From: GCA-020352575 sp041635475
Lineage (GTDB): Bacteria; Actinomycetota; Acidimicrobiia; Spongiisociales; JAENVV01
DNA: 15,546 nucleotides
Assembly (NCBI GenBank): GCA_041635475.1
Contig: JBFKVA010000051.1
Coordinates: forward strand, 1-15,546
Reading direction: 5' to 3'
In this document: positions 6,134-12,007 of the stretch, piece by piece
How positions within the stretch are numbered: the first letter of the stretch is position 1
How the letters are laid out: the number at the start of each line of letters is the position of its first letter
Position numbers and translations under genes: made by a program
Notes under the pieces: model-generated
Seen by the model: only the letters and a program-made list of their open reading frames with translations
The model's database searches: none
What the model was told of the DNA's origin: nothing

Positions 6134-7222
6134 ATGCTGCGCCGAGCCGCCGCGTTGGTTGTGGTCGTCCTTGTCACGACGGCGGTCTTCTCTTCCGCCC
6201 CGCCCGCCTTGTCCATCACGAAGGCCGAGGTCGAGCGCGCGTGCGCGGCGTCGAGCCAGGCCCTCAAGGAACTCAATGCCGTCGAGGACCGCGTGGCGGT
6301 CGTCACGGCCGAGTTGGCCGACATACGAGGTCGGATCGAGACCACGCTGGCCACCGAGCTCACGCTGCGGTCCCAGGTCGACGAGTACGAGCATGAGATC
6401 CGGGCGATGCGCGAGAGCGTCCTGGAGCGGGCCGTGGACCTCTACATGGCCGGCGGCACCTCTTTCACCGGGGTGTTCTTCGTGGCGAAGGACGTCAGCC
6501 AGGTCATCGCCGGACAGGAGATGTTGGCCAGCGCCGCCGAGGAGGATGTCGGCTCGATCGACCGTCTCAACGCGCTGGCCGCCAACACGGCAGAGCTCCA
6601 GGCCGAGCTCAAGGGCGCGCGCGGTGACCTCGAAACCCTCGAGGAGGACATCTCGGCCCGGTACGACCTCATCTACGACCTCCTCGAGGAGGCAGAGGCC
6701 AAGCGCAAGGAGCTCTCCGGCGAGTGCCGGGAGGCCGAAGCCGCCTACCAGAAGGAGCTGGCCCGCCAGAGGGCCTTGGCTGCCGCCCGCCGGTCGGGGG
6801 CTGCCGGGGGGTTGCCATCAGGCGCGACGCCGGGGTTCGTGTGCCCGATGAGCGGCCCCCATTCGTTCACCAACGACTGGGGGTTCCCCCGTTCGGGCGG
6901 TCGCAAGCACAAGGGGACGGACCTGTTCGCGCCGATGGGTCAGCCGTTGCGGGCGGTGGCCAACGGCACCATCCGGACGGGCAGCGGCGGCTTGGGCGGT
7001 ACCGTCGTCTGGGTGAACGCCGACTACGGGGTCAACTTCTACTACGCCCATCTCTCGGCGTTGGGCCCCGGCATCAAGACGGGGGCGACGGTGAGCAAGG
7101 GTGAGATCGTCGGGTACAACGGCGACAGCGGCAACGCGCGTGGCGGCCGACCTCACCTACACTTCGGCATCTGGGTGAACACCTGGGTGAACCCGTACCC
7201 GACGCTCTCGCGGAGCTGCTGA
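6134..7222 (+). CDS. Secreted coiled-coil M23 (LytM) peptidoglycan endopeptidase
   Basis: A 362-residue exported protein. Residues 1-27 form a signal peptide (MLRR start, hydrophobic core, APPALS). Residues about 30-215 are rich in heptad-like E/L/A/R and probably form a long coiled-coil hairpin as in EnvC or RipC. A short Gly/Ser linker leads to a LytM domain (about 235-360) with zinc ligands H259 and D263 in RKHKGTDLF, H306 in YYAHLS, and HLHFG with H341/H343. All catalytic residues are present, so it should cleave cross-linked peptidoglycan stems. EnvC-like enzymes are controlled by FtsEX through the coiled coil, which may apply here, but ftsEX is not in the window. It is the first gene of the operon and ends 3 bp before the RsiG-like gene. 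Confidence 0.9.
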   Translation: MLRRAAALVVVVLVTTAVFSSAPPALSITKAEVERACAASSQALKELNAVEDRVAVVTAELADIRGRIETTLATELTLRSQVDEYEHEIRAMRESVLERAVDLYMAGGTSFTGVFFVAKDVSQVIAGQEMLASAAEEDVGSIDRLNALAANTAELQAELKGARGDLETLEEDISARYDLIYDLLEEAEAKRKELSGECREAEAAYQKELARQRALAAARRSGAAGGLPSGATPGFVCPMSGPHSFTNDWGFPRSGGRKHKGTDLFAPMGQPLRAVANGTIRTGSGGLGGTVVWVNADYGVNFYYAHLSALGPGIKTGATVSKGEIVGYNGDSGNARGGRPHLHFGIWVNTWVNPYPTLSRSC

Positions 7223-7225
7223 CCC

Positions 7226-7750
7226 ATGACAGTCCATCGTCGCCGCCTCGACATCGTCCTCGAACCCGACTACATCGGGGCCCTGTTCGCGGACTCCCTC
7301 GAGGAGCTCGGGGAGAAGCGGCGGCTCGTCGATGAGCTCGAGAACGAGCTGTCGTACTACCGCCGTCTCCTCCACGGACGGCTCGATCTGCTGCGCTACG
7401 AGCTGGCCCGTCGCCGCGGGGAGGAAACGCGATCGCTCATCGACGCGCTTCCCGACCTGCTGGCTGGCGACCTGACCGGTGCGGGTCCGGGTCACGGCAA
7501 CCCGCTTGGTCGCCTGCGAGGGGAGTTCACGCCGGCGTTCCCCGAAGTGGAGCGGCGATTCAACCGGATCACGGACAACGACTTCCTCACTCGCCTTCCC
7601 GAACTCACGGACGCCGACCTGGAAGGCATCCAGTCCGAGTTCGAGTCGATGGAGGAGGAGATCTCGAACACCCGAGGGCGCCTTCACGAGGTGCACGACG
7701 CGATCGTGGCCGAGCTTGCCGCCCGGTACCAGGCAGCCGACTCGGGGTGA
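7226..7750 (+). CDS. rsiG: RsiG-like c-di-GMP-responsive anti-sigma factor
   Basis: A 174-residue soluble protein with two long helices. Helix one contains E39, S43, R46, H50, D54; helix two contains E143, S147, R150, H154, D158. Both have the spacing E-x3-S-x2-R-x3-[H]-x3-D. Streptomyces RsiG, the anti-sigma of the sporulation sigma factor WhiG, binds a c-di-GMP dimer in an antiparallel coiled coil through two E-x3-S-x2-R-x3-Q-x3-D motifs. The match is exact except Q to H in both copies. Flanking patterns (ELSYYRRLLHGRLDLLRYEL and RLHEVHDAIVAELAARY) also fit an antiparallel hairpin. The family call rests on these motifs and on length; no sigma factor gene is in the window. It starts 3 bp after the M23 gene, and its stop overlaps the asparaginase start by 4 bp (GTGA). 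Confidence 0.78.
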   Translation: MTVHRRRLDIVLEPDYIGALFADSLEELGEKRRLVDELENELSYYRRLLHGRLDLLRYELARRRGEETRSLIDALPDLLAGDLTGAGPGHGNPLGRLRGEFTPAFPEVERRFNRITDNDFLTRLPELTDADLEGIQSEFESMEEEISNTRGRLHEVHDAIVAELAARYQAADSG

Positions 7751-8682
7751 GTGCCCTCGTCCGGGTCGTCCGCAGCGGGAGGGCGGAGGCCTTTCATCGT
7801 GTCTCGGTGGCGGTGCTCCGTCCCCAGGGTGAGGTGGTCGCCGCAGCCGGCGACTGCGACACCCCGTTCTTCGCTCGCTCGGCCCTCAAACCGTTCCAGG
7901 CCCAGGTCGCGTTGCGGTTTGGGGCGGACCTGGCAGGCGCCGACCTGGCGCTCGCGTGCGCCTCCCACGGAGGGTTCCCGCAGCAACTGGCGATCGTGGA
8001 GGGGATCCTGGCCGACGGCGGGCTCTCGGAGTCCGACCTGGCGACACCGCATGCGTGGCCCAGCGCCGCCCTCGCCCGGGATGCGGCCGTGCGGGCTGGG
8101 GCAGACGTTCCCCGCCGGATCTTCCACACCTGCTCGGGCAAGCACGCGGCCATGCTGCGTGCCTGTCGGTCGAGCGGCCTGCCGACGGACACCTATCTCT
8201 CCCCTGGGCACCCCCTTCAGGCCGCCATTGCCCAAGAGGTGCGGACGCTGACCGGTGAGGAGGTCGGTCTTCCGGGCATCGAAGGATGCGGAGCCCCTGT
8301 GTTCGCGATGACGGTCGTCGGCCTGGCCAAGGCATTCGCGGCCCTGGCCACCGATCCCGAGCGGGCAGTCGTTCGTGACACCATGCGTGATCACCCGGAC
8401 CTCATCGGGGAGCCCGGTCGGGTGGACGGAGTCGTGGGTACCGCCCTGGGCGGGGCGGCCAAGATCGGGGCGGAGGGAGCGCTCGGCTTGGCGGTGGACG
8501 GCCTGGGTATCGCCATCAAGGTGTGGGACGGTGGGGCTCGCGCCCTCGAGCCACTCGTCGCCTCGGTGCTCGATCGGCTGGGGATGCTCACCCCGGCGCT
8601 GGCCGGGCAACTGGAGTCGCCGGTGGCAGGGGGTGGGCGCACCGTGGGGTGGCTCGTCCCCGAGATCGAGTGGGATCCATGA
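7747..8682 (+). CDS. L-asparaginase, Asparaginase_II (R. etli AnsA) type
   Basis: This 311-residue protein belongs to the Asparaginase_II family, which is unrelated to the E. coli AnsA/AnsB enzymes. Seen: RSALKPFQ with the S45-x2-K48 pair corresponding to the catalytic Ser-Lys of R. etli ReAV; CASHGG with a second conserved serine (S73); TCSGKHAAML with C129 and K132; and GIEGCGAP with C181. The two cysteines and the lysine match the metal-site residues of ReAV. It should hydrolyse L-asparagine to aspartate and ammonia in the cytoplasm; no signal peptide is seen. The start is GTG 7747, which overlaps the TGA of the upstream gene (GTGA). Its own stop overlaps the next ATG (ATGA), so translation of the three genes is coupled. 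Confidence 0.9.
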   Translation: MSALVRVVRSGRAEAFHRVSVAVLRPQGEVVAAAGDCDTPFFARSALKPFQAQVALRFGADLAGADLALACASHGGFPQQLAIVEGILADGGLSESDLATPHAWPSAALARDAAVRAGADVPRRIFHTCSGKHAAMLRACRSSGLPTDTYLSPGHPLQAAIAQEVRTLTGEEVGLPGIEGCGAPVFAMTVVGLAKAFAALATDPERAVVRDTMRDHPDLIGEPGRVDGVVGTALGGAAKIGAEGALGLAVDGLGIAIKVWDGGARALEPLVASVLDRLGMLTPALAGQLESPVAGGGRTVGWLVPEIEWDP

Positions 8683-9557
8683 GCCCCTTCGGCGAGAAGC
8701 CCTCGGTTTCGTTCGCCACCCACGTCGGCCCGTTCGCCCGGGACGACTTTGTCCGGGTCCTCCACGCCCATTGGGGCGCCGGTGAACTGCTCGAGGTGGT
8801 CGAGGGGTCGAGCGCGGCCATGGCCGAACTGGTGGATGGAGTCGTGACGGGGGTTGGGCACCGTGACCTCGTTGATTACCGATCCCCACTCGGTGACGCG
8901 GGCGTCGACCTGCTCGCCGATCTCGTGGGGGAGCGCCCCTTCCGGTTCGACTCCATGCCGGCCGAAGTGGCAGACGCCCTGGCCGGGGTCCTGCGATCGC
9001 GGGGCCGGGAGGTCGTCGTCGAGTCCCGCGATTCCACGGCGGTGCTCCGCCTTCCCACCACCTACGACGACTGGCTCGGCTCCCTCGGCAGGAAGGAACG
9101 CCACGAGACGCGCCGCAAGCGCCGCCGCTACGAGGACCTCGTCGGGACTCCCACGGTCGAGCGGTTCGAGGGGGTCGGGGGACCGTTCGACGAGTTCGTC
9201 GCTCTCCACCGGGCGTCTGCCGGGGAGAAGGGTCTGTTCATGACCGAGGCCATGGTGGCCTTCTTCGCCGACCTTCTCGCCCTGCCGGGATGGGGCATCG
9301 ACGGCCTCATGACCGCGGGTGGATCGCTGGCCGCCGCCGGCTTCGGCTACCACGGCTCCGACGGCTACTACCTCTACAACTCGGCGTTCGACCCGGCGCT
9401 GCGGGAGGGATCACCGGGGGTCGTGCTCATGGCCTCGCTCATCGAGTCCGCCATCGGGGCGGGTCGAAAGGTGTTCGACTTCCTCAAGGGTGACGAGGCC
9501 TACAAGTACCGCCTCGGTGCCACGGCCCGGGGGCTGTTCGAGGTCGGTGCCTCATGA
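8679..9557 (+). CDS. FemAB/BioF2-like GNAT-fold acyltransferase
   Basis: A 292-residue protein of the CelD/BcsL-type acetyltransferase group (Acetyltransf_6, FemAB-like double GNAT fold). Support: the basic stretch GRKERHETRRKRRR (137-150), GFGYHGSDGYYLYNSAFDPA (221-240), and the C-terminal KVFDFLKGDEAYKYRLG (264-280), which is the family hallmark. Such enzymes attach acyl or aminoacyl groups to sugars, lipids or cell-wall precursors. The ATG overlaps the asparaginase stop and the stop overlaps the mshA-like start, both as ATGA. This suggests a role near MshA, for example acylation of a mycothiol precursor, but it is not MshD by sequence and the substrate is unknown. The frame is open upstream of 8679, but this ATG matches the coupled architecture. 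Confidence 0.82.
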   Translation: MSPFGEKPSVSFATHVGPFARDDFVRVLHAHWGAGELLEVVEGSSAAMAELVDGVVTGVGHRDLVDYRSPLGDAGVDLLADLVGERPFRFDSMPAEVADALAGVLRSRGREVVVESRDSTAVLRLPTTYDDWLGSLGRKERHETRRKRRRYEDLVGTPTVERFEGVGGPFDEFVALHRASAGEKGLFMTEAMVAFFADLLALPGWGIDGLMTAGGSLAAAGFGYHGSDGYYLYNSAFDPALREGSPGVVLMASLIESAIGAGRKVFDFLKGDEAYKYRLGATARGLFEVGAS

Positions 9558-10771
9558 TCACCTCGATCGGCTACCTGAGCTACCACACGTCCCCGTTGCT
9601 GACGCCGGGCAGCGGCGACGCCGGGGGGATGAACGTCTACATCGACGAACTGGCGAGGGAGATGTCCCGTCGGGGGATCGACGTCGATGTCTACACCCGC
9701 AAGGCCGACGCGGCCCTCCCGGATGTCGTCCAGGTCACCGACCGCTACCGGGTCGTCCACGTCGAGGCGGGCCCGGTGGGCCCCCGCCCGATCGAGGAGC
9801 TCCTGGCATGGGTCGACGCGTTCGCCCACGGGGCGATGGCCCATGCGGAGGCGAACCGGCGGTCGTACGACCTCCTCCACAGCCACTACTGGCTCTCCGG
9901 CCGCGTCGGTCTCCTCATGAAGGACGAGCTGGGGGTCCCGCTCGCCAACAGCTTCCACACCCTCGGGCGGGTCAAGGACCTCACGCGCCGGGACGGCGAC
10001 CGCCGGTCGAGCGAGGCCCGAATCCGAGCCGAGCAGGCGGTCATCGAGCGTTCGGACTGCGTCATCGCCTCGACCCCGGCCGAGGCCAAGGACCTCCTCG
10101 AGCACTACGCGGCCGACCCGACGCGGCTCTGCATGAATCCGCCCGGGATCAACCACGAGCTGTTTCGACCCGGCAACAACGAAGCCGCGCGCATCGGCCT
10201 CGGGTTCGACCCCGGCCCGCTGGCGCTGTTCGTGGGTCGAATCCAGCCGCTCAAGGGGGTGGATGTGGCCCTCGAGGCCGTCGCCTTGGCACGCGTTCGG
10301 GTGCCCGACCTTCGACTCGTCGTCGTGGGTGGCCCCTCAGGGATCCAGGGTCACGAGGAAGCCGAGCGACTGCATGACCGTTCCCATGGGTCCGACCTGG
10401 CCGGTGTCGTCGAGTTCCTCCCGGCCCAACCCCACGACTCTCTGCCGGCCTTCTATCGGGCGGCCGACGTCGTGCTCTGTCCGTCCCGCTCGGAGTCGTT
10501 CGGGCTGGTGGCGGTGGAGGCCCAAGCCTGTGCCACGCCGGTGGTGGCGGCCCGGGTGGGAGGGTTGGCGTTCGGTGTCGCCAACGAGGAGTCCGGCCTG
10601 CTCATCGACGGGTGGGAGCCACAGGACTACGCCGATGCCCTCGTCAGGGTGTTCACCGAACGGGGCCTGGCCCGACTCCTCAGCGAAGGTGCCAGGGAGC
10701 GGGCGCGTATCTTCACGTGGAAGGCCGCCGCCGACCGCCTCCTGGAGCTGTATGACGGCCTCACGGAGTGA
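9554..10771 (+). CDS. mshA: MshA-like GT4 glycosyltransferase (D-inositol-3-phosphate glycosyltransferase)
   Basis: A 405-residue GT-B fold enzyme of family GT4. MshA signatures are clear: YHTSPLLTPGSGDAGGMNVY (10-29) for the inositol-phosphate site, NSFHTLGRVKD (132-142), LFVGRIQPLKG (225-235) with the diphosphate-binding R and K, GGPSG (259-263), and SESFGLVAVEAQAC (313-326) with the E-x7-E pair E314/E322. MshA transfers GlcNAc from UDP-GlcNAc to 1L-myo-inositol 1-phosphate, the first step of mycothiol synthesis. It is a little shorter than mycobacterial MshA. The following YbjN-family gene gives the same order as mshA-Rv0487 in M. tuberculosis, which supports the call. mshB, mshC and mshD are not in the window. 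A related inositol-phosphate GT4 with another product cannot be excluded. Confidence 0.85.
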   Translation: MITSIGYLSYHTSPLLTPGSGDAGGMNVYIDELAREMSRRGIDVDVYTRKADAALPDVVQVTDRYRVVHVEAGPVGPRPIEELLAWVDAFAHGAMAHAEANRRSYDLLHSHYWLSGRVGLLMKDELGVPLANSFHTLGRVKDLTRRDGDRRSSEARIRAEQAVIERSDCVIASTPAEAKDLLEHYAADPTRLCMNPPGINHELFRPGNNEAARIGLGFDPGPLALFVGRIQPLKGVDVALEAVALARVRVPDLRLVVVGGPSGIQGHEEAERLHDRSHGSDLAGVVEFLPAQPHDSLPAFYRAADVVLCPSRSESFGLVAVEAQACATPVVAARVGGLAFGVANEESGLLIDGWEPQDYADALVRVFTERGLARLLSEGARERARIFTWKAAADRLLELYDGLTE

Positions 10772-11189
10772 CGTGCGGGGACGGCTCGTCGACCTCATCG
10801 ACGGGTTCATCGCCGACCCGGAGTCCGACGTCGAGTATCGGGAGGTCGTCGAGGGACGGGTGGCCGTGCGGATGCGTCAACAGGTGCGGGAGGCGACGAC
10901 CGTGTGGTGTGACCCCGGTGAGCGCACGGTGGTGTTCGAGGCCTACCTGCTGCCGGCACCGGTCCTGGACACCGAGGCGGTGTACCGCCACTGCCTCGTT
11001 CGCAACGCCGGGACCTGGCTCGTGCACTACGCCCTCGCCAAGGACGGTGGGGTCATGCTGCGAGCCCGCGTGGACGTCGATCACCTGGACCAGGAGCGGC
11101 TGTCGTACGTGTTGGCGGAGATCTGGGACCAGGTGGAACGGTCGTTTCTCCCGCTCCGCCGGCTGGGATTCCCGACGCGCGAAAAGTAG
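10752..11189 (+). CDS. YbjN-family (type III secretion chaperone-like) protein
   Basis: A 145-residue acidic soluble protein with the alpha-beta pattern of YbjN/TY-chaperone proteins: an N-terminal helix RGRLVDLIDGFI, strands VEGRVAVRM, RTVVFEAYLLPA and LVHYALAKDGGVMLRARVDVD, then a C-terminal helix around LSYVLAEIWDQVE. A member of this family sits directly after mshA in mycobacteria (Rv0487), and the same order here is the main clue; its biochemical role is unknown. ATG 10752 lies inside the end of mshA (20-nt overlap). GTG 10773, just after the mshA stop, is an alternative that would remove seven residues. It is the last gene of the six-gene operon; two tandem inverted repeats begin 13 nt after its TAG. 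Confidence 0.75.
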   Translation: MTASRSDVRGRLVDLIDGFIADPESDVEYREVVEGRVAVRMRQQVREATTVWCDPGERTVVFEAYLLPAPVLDTEAVYRHCLVRNAGTWLVHYALAKDGGVMLRARVDVDHLDQERLSYVLAEIWDQVERSFLPLRRLGFPTREK

Positions 11190-11201
11190 GCCCCGGAATT
11201 G

Positions 11202-11349
11202 TTGTCCACAGCCGGTTGTGGGCAGTGACCGCCATATCCACACCCAAATGTGGACAACCGGGCCCGATATCGGCCGAGGTCGTTGGAGGACCCGCCGGAG
11301 GCCTGTTGAGAACGCGAATTCGGGCCGTTTCTCCCTACCGTTGTCCACA
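11202..11349. other. DnaA-box cluster with two inverted pairs
   Basis: Three perfect TTGTCCACA boxes lie at 11202-11210 (+), 11249-11257 (-) and 11341-11349 (+). ATATCCACA at 11234-11242 (+) is one base from TTATCCACA, and a weaker 7/9 box is at 11217-11225 (-). TTGTCCACA is the established DnaA box of streptomycetes and mycobacteria. The first four boxes form two inverted pairs, each with a 6-bp spacer, repeated with a 32-bp period, about three helical turns. I saw no other perfect match in the window. The region is non-coding, between the convergent YbjN and VOC genes. dnaA and dnaN are not present, so a DnaA-titration, reactivation or secondary binding locus is more likely than oriC. As RNA, the two pairs could also form tandem hairpins (stems of 8 and 6 bp) ending the upstream operon. 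Confidence 0.7.
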
Positions 11350-11398
11350 GGCGACGGGGTTGTCGAGCCCGCCCGATCCGCATACATTCGGAGGCACG

Positions 11399-11476
11399 AA
11401 GCCCGAGGGGCCGAGACGCCGGAACACTCCGTTCGGGGAAGTGCGGGATGCACCGGCGTCGGAGTTCCTCGGGCTT
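11399..11476 (-). other. Nested stem-loop element after the VOC gene (terminator or small RNA)
   Basis: AAGCCCGAGG at 11399-11408 is perfectly complementary to CCTCGGGCTT at 11467-11476. Inside, GACGCCGG (11415-11422) pairs with CCGGCGTC (11453-11460). Within that, CACT/AGTG and CC/GG (11425-11443, one bulged A) close an apical hairpin. The right arm touches the stop codon of the leftward VOC gene at 11477, so the element is the immediate 3' end of that message. No T-tract follows on either side. It may be an unusually long terminator shared by the convergent operons, an mRNA 3' stabiliser or a separate small RNA; the sequence does not decide. It does not match tRNA geometry or a known RNA that I recognise. 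Either strand could fold. Confidence 0.5.
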
Positions 11477-12007
11477 TCACTCGTCCGTGGGGGAACGGGG
11501 GGTCATGACGGCCACTCGCCCGACGGAGACGATCCGGCGACCTGGCTGGACGGCGTCGTGGGGTGCTCCAGGGTCGAGTCCGGCGGCCCGCCATCGGGTT
11601 GCCACGTCCTCCAGCGCCCACCGGGTCTCCAGGGCGAGGCCGGCCAGGGCGGCCGGTCGCCCCGGCACTTCGATCATCTCGATGAGGGGGCCGGCCAGCA
11701 GGAACGCCGCCGTCTGGCCCCGGGCGGTCGTCCCGGTTCTGCGGAGGTCCACGCCGACGGCCACGAGGGCATCGACACCCGCGTGCAGGTCGGGAACGGT
11801 GATGACGACGTGGTCGACGCCCCAGTCGCTCTCGATGCGGGGGGTGACGGGGTCGGTGAAGGTGGGGATTCCCAGCTTCGGCACAGAGCCGGTCCACGCC
11901 CAGGCCGGAGAGCCGTCGACAACCGTGAGGGGCGACAGGACGGCGGGGAGGTGGATCCCGATCCCGGGCAGGTGGGTTGGGAAGCGGACCGCGGCGAGGG
12001 CGCTCAT
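11477..12007 (-). CDS. VOC (glyoxalase/bleomycin-resistance fold) family protein
   Basis: A 176-residue protein with one vicinal-oxygen-chelate type repeat pair. After an N-terminal stretch of about 60 residues, WGVDHVVITVPDLHAGVDAL (63-82) is the first beta-alpha unit and FLLAGPLIEMIEVPGRP the metal-side strand with its glutamate. A shorter second unit follows around ETRWALEDVATRWRAAGLDP. VDHVV...H and E are typical metal ligands, but a full set of four cannot be identified, so neither enzyme class nor substrate can be given. Its ATG overlaps the stop of the CAP gene (ATGA), so the two are coupled. The stop is followed immediately by the nested stem-loop element. Confidence 0.7.
   Translation of the reverse strand: MSALAAVRFPTHLPGIGIHLPAVLSPLTVVDGSPAWAWTGSVPKLGIPTFTDPVTPRIESDWGVDHVVITVPDLHAGVDALVAVGVDLRRTGTTARGQTAAFLLAGPLIEMIEVPGRPAALAGLALETRWALEDVATRWRAAGLDPGAPHDAVQPGRRIVSVGRVAVMTPRSPTDE

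Noticed and set aside
4783..6363. Minus-strand 526-codon frame overlapping the class V aminotransferase and the M23 start
   Set aside because: The composition is Arg/Pro/Gly-rich and it is out of frame with two clear genes. It also spans the divergent promoter region.
4848..6851. Plus-strand 667-codon frame through the aminotransferase and M23 genes
   Set aside because: It is antisense to one strong gene and out of frame with another, with no domain and a shadow-like composition.
11401..11475. tRNA-like acceptor stem (GCCCGAG...CTCGGGC, 74 nt apart)
   Set aside because: No T-arm with a TTC-loop precedes the 3' strand, no anticodon arm of correct geometry exists, and the inner 8-bp pairing conflicts with a cloverleaf.
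11190..11476. Chromosomal origin oriC
   Set aside because: dnaA, dnaN, gyrB, rpmH and parAB are absent and no strongly AT-rich unwinding region is seen. I keep the more modest call of a DnaA-box cluster.
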